This document shows, in pieces, positions 60,861-64,000 of a stretch of DNA of 64,000 nt. Under the pieces are notes generated by a model, which was given only the letters and a program-made list of their open reading frames with translations, searched no databases and was not told the origin of the DNA. Numbering within the stretch: position 1 is the stretch's first letter; every line of letters starts with the position of its first letter. This DNA comes from Gottfriedia acidiceleris (GTDB taxonomy: Bacteria; Bacillota; Bacilli; Bacillales; Bacillaceae_G): contig NZ_NESS01000001.1 in assembly GCF_002128425.1 (NCBI RefSeq), positions 248,001 through 312,000 of the forward strand. The letters are read 5' to 3'. The translations under genes and the position numbers were made by a program.

Positions 60861-61631
60861 TTACCTCGTTACTTGTAATGACATTGTCTCGATTCCATCA
60901 AAACGTGCTTCTACCGTATCTCCTTCTTCAACATGGATCGCTTCGGTAATACCACCAGTTAAGATAATCATTCCTGGTTCAATTTGTTCACCGTTTTTAC
61001 TTAGCATCTGCACTAACTTTACGACAGATTCTACAGGATGATCTAGTACATCAGAGCTTACACCACTTTGTACTTTTACGCCATTTTTATATAATTCAAC
61101 ATTAATTTCATCCCAAGCAGTATATGTAGGTGAATATTGTTGTTTACCAATGATAAATTTTGATGAAGATGCATTATCTGCTACTACATCTGTTAGTGTA
61201 AATGAGAAGTTTTTATATCGACTATCGATGACTTCTAATGCTGTTACAATATACTCTGTTGCATCCCATACATCTTTTGCTGTTACATCTTGTCCGAATA
61301 ATGGCTTGTTTATCATAAATGCGATTTCTGGTTCAACCCTCGGGTGGATTGATCCTTCCATCTTTAATTCATTTTCTTCTAATTCCATCGATTTTGTTAA
61401 GCGTCCATAAATCGGCTCTTCAACATTAACAGATTTTTGTTTAGCAATACTTGTTAATCCCATTTTCCAACCAATTAATGGATCACCATTTTTAATCGCA
61501 TGATCAATGCTTAATTTTTGAATTTCATAAGCATTATTAACGTTTAATTCTGGATGTTCAATCGTAATTTTATCCATTTCTAGACCGTTTTTTTGGTGCA
61601 TATATATTTTATTTGCGATTTCTGTCATCAT
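60861..61631 (-). CDS. 4-oxalocrotonate decarboxylase / 2-keto-4-pentenoate hydratase family
   Basis: 256 residues of the hydratase/decarboxylase family (DmpH/DmpE). Metal-binding HPRVEPEIAFMINKPL (Glu ligands), GWKMGLTSIAKQKS and VVADNASSSKFIIGK are seen. A second member of the family lies at the right edge. By position beside the tautomerase, this one is more likely the decarboxylase making 2-hydroxypentadienoate from 4-oxalocrotonate, with the other as the hydratase; sequence alone does not settle it. Confidence 0.85.
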   Translation of the reverse strand: MMTEIANKIYMHQKNGLEMDKITIEHPELNVNNAYEIQKLSIDHAIKNGDPLIGWKMGLTSIAKQKSVNVEEPIYGRLTKSMELEENELKMEGSIHPRVEPEIAFMINKPLFGQDVTAKDVWDATEYIVTALEVIDSRYKNFSFTLTDVVADNASSSKFIIGKQQYSPTYTAWDEINVELYKNGVKVQSGVSSDVLDHPVESVVKLVQMLSKNGEQIEPGMIILTGGITEAIHVEEGDTVEARFDGIETMSLQVTR

Positions 61632-61650
61632 AATTTTCGTTCGTCTCCTC

Positions 61651-62670
61651 TCAAAAAACAGACAATTTTTTATTTGCTAACATACAAGCAACTTCTTGAA
61701 TCATGTCTTCTTGACCACCGACTACTTTTAGTTTTCCTAATTCAATTAAGATATCTCTTGCATCAACATTCCATTTTTTAGCTGCTCGATTTGCATGTAA
61801 TAGAAAACTAGAATACACTCCTGCATAGCCTAAAATTAGACTACCTTTTGTAATCTCTTGTGGTGTTTGTAAAATTGGTGCAACAATGTCCTCTGCTAAG
61901 TCCATCATTTTATAGAAATCAATTCCTGTCTTAATTCCTAATCGCTCTAATACACCAATTAACACTTCAGTTTGTGTATTTCCCGCACCTGCACCTAAGC
62001 ATCGTGCACTTCCATCAATTCTTGTAGCTCCTTCTTCAATTGCTACTAGTGTATTTGCCATCGCTAGAGAAAGATTATTATGTGCATGGAATCCAACCTC
62101 AATATTAAGAGACTGACGTAAAGCAGCAATACGTTCTTTTACTTCATGGGGAAGAAACGCTCCTGCAGAGTCAACCATATATACGACATCCGCACCATAG
62201 CTTTCCATCAATTTGGCTTGTTCTACTAATTTTTCAACTGGTGCCATATGGGACATCATTAAAAATCCGACAGTTTCTAATCCAAGCTCTTTGGACATAG
62301 AAATATGTTGTTTCGAAACATCAGCTTCAGTAACATGTGTAGCTATACGAGCCATTTTTGCTCCGATATTTGCTGCCGTTTTCAATTCTTTCACCGTTCC
62401 AATTCCAGGTAATAGTAAAACAGCAATCTTTGAATGATTACATGAATTTACCGCTGCTTCGATCAATTCAAATTCATTTGTTGTTGATAAACCATATTGT
62501 AATGAAGAACCACCTAATCCATCTCCATGTGATACTTCAATAAAAGGCATTTTTGCATCATCAAGTGCCTTTGCAATTCGAACGACTTGATCTACTGTAT
62601 ATGAATGGGCAATTGCATGGCTTCCATCTCGAAGTGCTACTTCTGTTACAATGACATTTTTATCAATCAT
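61651..62670 (-). CDS. 4-hydroxy-2-oxovalerate aldolase
   Basis: 339 residues, DmpG/HMG-CoA-lyase-like TIM barrel. VTEVALRDGSHAIAHSY holds the catalytic Arg and metal Asp, EVGFHAHNNLSLAMAN the metal His pair, and GAGAGNTQTEVLIGVLERLG the C-terminal domain start. It splits 4-hydroxy-2-oxovalerate to pyruvate and acetaldehyde, which is channelled to the partner dehydrogenase encoded just upstream (18 bases). Confidence 0.95.
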   Translation of the reverse strand: MIDKNVIVTEVALRDGSHAIAHSYTVDQVVRIAKALDDAKMPFIEVSHGDGLGGSSLQYGLSTTNEFELIEAAVNSCNHSKIAVLLLPGIGTVKELKTAANIGAKMARIATHVTEADVSKQHISMSKELGLETVGFLMMSHMAPVEKLVEQAKLMESYGADVVYMVDSAGAFLPHEVKERIAALRQSLNIEVGFHAHNNLSLAMANTLVAIEEGATRIDGSARCLGAGAGNTQTEVLIGVLERLGIKTGIDFYKMMDLAEDIVAPILQTPQEITKGSLILGYAGVYSSFLLHANRAAKKWNVDARDILIELGKLKVVGGQEDMIQEVACMLANKKLSVF

Positions 62671-62688
62671 TCCACTCCCTCACTTTCT

Positions 62689-63570
62689 TTAAACTGTTTT
62701 TACCACTTCATATTGCGCAATCTCTTCTGCTACTTTTACTGCTGATGCAGTCATTATATCTAAGTTCCCTGCATAGCTAGGTAAGTAGTCACCAGACCCT
62801 TGAACTTCTAAATAAACTGTTACAGTTGAACCATCTATAATTGGATCCATTCTTAAACGATATCCCGGAACATACTCTTGAACCTTTTTCACCATTTGTT
62901 TAACAGATTGGACCATGCTTTCATGATTAAAATCTTCATTCGTAACCTTACAATAAACTGTATCTCTCATCATAATTGGTGGTTCTGCTGGATTTAAAAT
63001 AATGATAGCTTTTCCTTTTTTAGCTCCACCAATCTCTTCAAGTCCTCGAGCCGTTGTGACAGTAAACTCATCGATATTAGCACGTGTACCAGGACCAGCA
63101 CTTTTTGAGCTGATTGTTGCAACGATTTCTGCGTAGTCAACTTCTGCAATTTGACAAATTGAATGAACAATCGGTATTGTTGCTTGCCCTCCACAAGTTA
63201 TTAAATTGACATTTTCTTCTACTATATGTGAACCTAAATTTACTGGGGGTACAACAAATGGCCCAATTGCAGCCGGCGTTAAATCGATGACGCGCTTCTT
63301 TAATTCCCCAAGTACTTTTGCATGATGAAAATGAGCTTTTGCAGAAGTTGCATCAAACAATAGATCAGCCAGTTCATTTCGTTCAATGAATCCCCTAATA
63401 CCATTATCGATTACTTCTATTCCCAATTCCTTTGCACGGTTTAACCCATCCGATTCTGGATCAATTCCAATCATCGTTGTTAATTCTAGAAATGGATTAT
63501 TTTGTAATTTCATCATTAAATCTGTTCCAATATTCCCCGAACCAATGATTCCGACTTTTAACTTATTCAT
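62689..63570 (-). CDS. Acetaldehyde dehydrogenase (acylating)
   Basis: 293 residues, DmpF type. Rossmann start [20 protein letters not shown], catalytic Cys in [17 protein letters not shown], and [17 protein letters not shown]. It oxidises acetaldehyde to acetyl-CoA with NAD+ and CoA in a bifunctional complex with the aldolase. ATG at 63570 follows CGAGGTGA; the longer frame to 63609 overlaps the hydratase gene. Confidence 0.95.
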   Translation of the reverse strand: MNKLKVGIIGSGNIGTDLMMKLQNNPFLELTTMIGIDPESDGLNRAKELGIEVIDNGIRGFIERNELADLLFDATSAKAHFHHAKVLGELKKRVIDLTPAAIGPFVVPPVNLGSHIVEENVNLITCGGQATIPIVHSICQIAEVDYAEIVATISSKSAGPGTRANIDEFTVTTARGLEEIGGAKKGKAIIILNPAEPPIMMRDTVYCKVTNEDFNHESMVQSVKQMVKKVQEYVPGYRLRMDPIIDGSTVTVYLEVQGSGDYLPSYAGNLDIMTASAVKVAEEIAQYEVVKTV

Positions 63571-63583
63571 ATATTCACCTCGT

Positions 63584-64000
63584 TTATTTAAATGAAATCG
63601 AGACTTCACCTAATAATGGAAATTTCGCCGTAAACAGATCACCTGCATTTGCATTAATTGCAGCTGATAAAGCTCCTGATAAAATAATTTCTCCTGCATT
63701 TAGTGAGATGCCAAATTCACTTAATTTATTGGCTAACCATGCTACACAATGAATTGGGTTTCCTAACACTGCTTCTCCCTTACCTGAATTCATCAATTCT
63801 TCGTTACGATACAATTCCATCGTAACATTCGGTAAGTCGATTTCCTTTACATCGAAACGTTCATTACCAAGTACAAATAAACATGATGAAGCGTTATCGG
63901 CTACTGTATCCTCTAATCGAATTTTCCAATTTTCGATTCTACTATCAACTACCTCCAATGCAGGTACAATATAATCAGTTGCATTAACTACATCTTCAAA
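63584..64000 (-). CDS. 2-keto-4-pentenoate hydratase, N-terminus beyond the window
   Basis: 139 codons read from the right edge to a stop at 63584. The part seen has the family pattern: [37 protein letters not shown] and [19 protein letters not shown]. It adds water to 2-hydroxypentadienoate, feeding the aldolase. It stands upstream of the dehydrogenase by 13 bases. Start codon and any earlier pathway genes (ring-cleavage dioxygenase, semialdehyde dehydrogenase) lie outside. Confidence 0.88.
   Translation of the reverse strand, partial: FEDVVNATDYIVPALEVVDSRIENWKIRLEDTVADNASSCLFVLGNERFDVKEIDLPNVTMELYRNEELMNSGKGEAVLGNPIHCVAWLANKLSEFGISLNAGEIILSGALSAAINANAGDLFTAKFPLLGEVSISFK

Noticed and set aside
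1-64000. CRISPR array, tRNA or rRNA genes, prophage
   Set aside because: No regularly spaced repeat outside the collagen gene, no tRNA-like cloverleaf noticed, and no phage structural genes.

Overview
The window looks like a chromosome segment of a spore-forming, low-GC member of the Bacillaceae (Bacillus in the broad sense). This rests on dense sporulation genes (spmA, dacB, the spoVA operon, spoIIAA-spoIIAB-sigF, dacF, spoIIM, mciZ, a YjcZ-type peptide), AT-rich codon use, strong AGGAGG-type ribosome sites with frequent TTG and GTG starts, and gene order matching the Bacillus subtilis dacB-scpBA-ribT-ppiB-spoVA-sigF-dacF-deoB-xerD-fur-spoIIM-nudF backbone (order recalled, not searched). No rRNA, tRNA, CRISPR array or intact insertion sequence was seen.

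Layout. 1-7.4 kb: spmA (cut by the window edge), dacB, a superoxide dismutase, an ArAE-type membrane protein, DUF3907/ypuI, scpB-scpA, a YjcZ peptide and DUF309/ypuF. 7.5-12 kb: ribT standing alone without riboflavin genes, a cupin protein, a decayed gene, ppiB, ypuA. 12.2-20.2 kb: spoVAF to spoVAA, then sigF-spoIIAB-spoIIAA and dacF; spoVAF appears to start at CTG. 20.3-27.6 kb: accessory block with a YtrA-type repressor and ABC transporter, a purine permease, small membrane proteins, and a MarR/nitroreductase/monooxygenase/DUF1304 cluster with a clear operator. 27.9-39.8 kb: pdp-punA-deoB, terC under a yybP-ykoY manganese riboswitch, map, xerD, yqzK, fur, spoIIM, an alpha/beta hydrolase, DUF975, nudF, mciZ and an aldo-keto reductase. 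39.8-43.9 kb: GrpB-like protein, MarR plus a 14-helix drug exporter, and a secreted glycerophosphodiesterase.

44.2-53.7 kb is the most interesting part: an anaerobic nitrogen-oxide module with hcp, fnr, narK, an unrecognised 178-residue protein, and a five-gene operon for a molybdopterin oxidoreductase, a 16-Cys Fe-S protein, a Tat-type Rieske protein and a NarI-like membrane protein with extra CxxC pairs. Four promoters here (hcp, narK, the unknown gene, the molybdoenzyme operon) carry an FNR-type box centred about 41 bases upstream of the predicted transcription start. No narGHJI is present in the window. The inference is an FNR-driven nitrate (or related N-oxide) respiration unit of unusual composition.

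54-64 kb: an exosporium-type collagen-like protein fused to a seven-repeat YVTN propeller, a short-chain dehydrogenase broken by a frameshift, a beta-lactamase-fold hydrolase, nfrA, and the lower meta-cleavage pathway (tautomerase, decarboxylase/hydratase, aldolase, acylating aldehyde dehydrogenase, second hydratase), which runs off the right edge.
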